64,000 nucleotides of DNA. Source: Bauldia sp. Its GTDB lineage: Bacteria; Pseudomonadota; Alphaproteobacteria; Rhizobiales; Kaistiaceae. Of the stretch, positions 62,919 through 64,000 are shown one piece after another (positions within the stretch are counted from its first letter, which is position 1; each line of letters begins with the position of its first letter). The notes below the pieces were generated by a model that was not told the DNA's origin, did no database searches, and worked only from the letters and a program-made list of their open reading frames with translations. Both the position numbers and the translations under genes were made by a program. The stretch spans positions 1 through 64,000 of the forward strand of contig JADLGL010000024.1 of assembly GCA_020849325.1 (NCBI GenBank). The letters are read 5' to 3'.

Positions 62919-63165
62919 TCCGATCCTCGCCAGCGGTATACCCGGGCGAGGCTATTCCTTTCCCTCGCGATGTCGAGTGCCCGTCGCGGCGGGCAGCAAC
63001 GAGCGCGGCGGTCTTCGAAGATCGCGGGTTACCTGAACAGATGGCAACGGGCGTCTCATTGCGCGTTCAGAACAGGAGAGTATTCCTCGGGTCGTTACTG
63101 CGTTTCCCAACCACGAGTGTCGCAGTGCCATAGCACCGAAACACAACGCCCCAGGAGTTACGAAA

Positions 63166-64000
63166 ATGCTCTCGAAGTTGTTCCATCCGACCATAGAATT
63201 GCGGTCGCCCCGCCGCCGCCTGGCCCGCGTCGCCGCCGCCATCTCCGGCCTTCTCGTCGCCGCTGCCGGCGCCCTTTCCGCGACCCCCGCCGCCGCCGTC
63301 AACATCGTCACGATCCAGCAGGTCTCTAGCGGCCGCTTCCTCGATGCCCATGAGATCGAGGGCATGGACTACCGCCTCGTCACGCGGCCGGCGCAGAACA
63401 ACAGCACGCAGTACTGGCGGATGGTGCCGCTCGGCGGCAACGTCTACACGCTGCAGCAGATGAGCAACAACCGCTTCGTCGACGCGCACGAATACGACGC
63501 CGCCGACTGGCACCTCGTCACCCGCACGGCGCAGAACAACGACACCCAGCGCTGGATCTTCACCGCGCAGGGCGGCAACATCTTCACCATCCAGCAGGTC
63601 TCGAACGGCCGTTACGTCGACGCCCATGAGACGGATACCGCCGATTTCGGCGTCGTGACCCGGACGTGGCAGGGCAACTCGACCCAGCAGTGGCGCGTGG
63701 TGACGGTGTTCACCGAGCCGGATCCGGTCGTCGTCCCGCCGGTGTCGTCGTCGGGCTCGTTCCAGATCATCCCGCAGCAGCAGGTCAATCTCGACAACGG
63801 CCAGGTCGGTCCGGGCGGCGGTGCCGATCTCGGTTACCAGGTGCAGGGCTTCACCCGCCAGATCGCCCCGATCAACGGCGCCCAGATGTCCTTCACCAAC
63901 GGCGCCCAGCGCGGCTTCGTCGGCTGCTCGGCGGCCGCCTTCAGCTCCAGCGCGGTGCCGCAGGCGAATCTCTCGGTCGGCAACTATGTCTGCATCCGCA
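63166..64000 (+). CDS. Secreted ricin-type beta-trefoil-like protein (3' end outside window)
   Basis: At least 278 residues from ATG 63166 with AGGAG upstream. A signal peptide (RVAAAISGLLVAAAGALSA) is followed by three ~48-residue repeats. They open as QQVSSGRFLDAHE, QQMSNNRFVDAHE and QQVSNGRYVDAHE, and each ends in a Trp-containing strand (TQYWRM, TQRWIF, TQQWRV). Three such repeats make one beta-trefoil, a sugar-binding fold. A Pro/Val linker (FTEPDPVVVPPVSS) leads into a second domain with NLDNGQVGPGGGADLGYQV that is cut by the edge. The last domain is unknown. Confidence 0.85.
   Translation, partial: MLSKLFHPTIELRSPRRRLARVAAAISGLLVAAAGALSATPAAAVNIVTIQQVSSGRFLDAHEIEGMDYRLVTRPAQNNSTQYWRMVPLGGNVYTLQQMSNNRFVDAHEYDAADWHLVTRTAQNNDTQRWIFTAQGGNIFTIQQVSNGRYVDAHETDTADFGVVTRTWQGNSTQQWRVVTVFTEPDPVVVPPVSSSGSFQIIPQQQVNLDNGQVGPGGGADLGYQVQGFTRQIAPINGAQMSFTNGAQRGFVGCSAAAFSSSAVPQANLSVGNYVCIR

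Overview
This 64 kb window is very GC-rich and densely coded. It looks like the chromosome of an alphaproteobacterium, most likely of the order Hyphomicrobiales (Rhizobiales). The pointers are the ftsY-yciB pair, an arsR-arsC-aqpS arsenic operon of rhizobial type, and dispersed palindromic intergenic repeats of a kind I associate with Bradyrhizobium and Rhodopseudomonas relatives. Genus cannot be fixed from the sequence alone. No rRNA operon, CRISPR array or insertion sequence was seen.

Layout. 0-6.2 kb: end of a PQQ-dependent dehydrogenase, tRNA-Gly, ispG (isoprenoids), an extensin-like peptidase-fold protein, a VOC protein and leuB (leucine). 6.3-12.7 kb: an accessory run of four secreted pentapeptide-repeat proteins, a small secreted beta protein, a cytosolic HExxH protein and two overlapping Hint-domain proteins. 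12.7-20.3 kb: a GNAT enzyme, dapF (lysine/peptidoglycan), an outer-membrane protein, a fused cytochrome P450 coupled to a secreted acid phosphatase, a VOC protein, a sulfide:quinone-reductase-like flavoprotein and a HupE/UreJ protein. 20.5-26.4 kb: the yejABEF peptide importer.

26.7-32.5 kb: an extracytosolic flavin electron-transfer unit (apbE, a PepSY/flavodoxin/reductase fusion, and a DUF2271-like protein carrying a flavinylation-type motif). It is transcribed divergently from its own two-component system, with strong repeat half-sites between them. 32.5-44.6 kb: a surface-glycan locus with three sulfotransferases, four GT4 glycosyltransferases, a methyltransferase, a P-loop kinase-like protein, an ABC-exporter-like protein with an eroded ATPase domain and a sugar epimerase. 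44.8-48.9 kb: a signalling cassette (CRP-type regulator, sensor kinase, receiver, receiver-cyclase).

48.9-54.0 kb is the most unusual region. A GTP cyclohydrolase I-like protein that has lost its zinc ligands lies divergent to a Tat-exported flavoprotein. The flavoprotein is followed by a signal-less beta-sandwich protein, a cytochrome c, a dedicated TatA and an NsrR-like Rrf2 regulator. A perfect palindrome sits just upstream of a TTGACA box in the divergent promoter region. 54.1-56.9 kb is a small arsenic island next to tRNA-Ser, holding a phage terminase remnant and a possible imperfect att repeat. 57-64 kb returns to core genes (yciB, ftsY) plus a phosphodiesterase-fold membrane protein, a polysaccharide deacetylase lipoprotein, a class III cyclase and the start of a secreted beta-trefoil-like protein that runs off the window.
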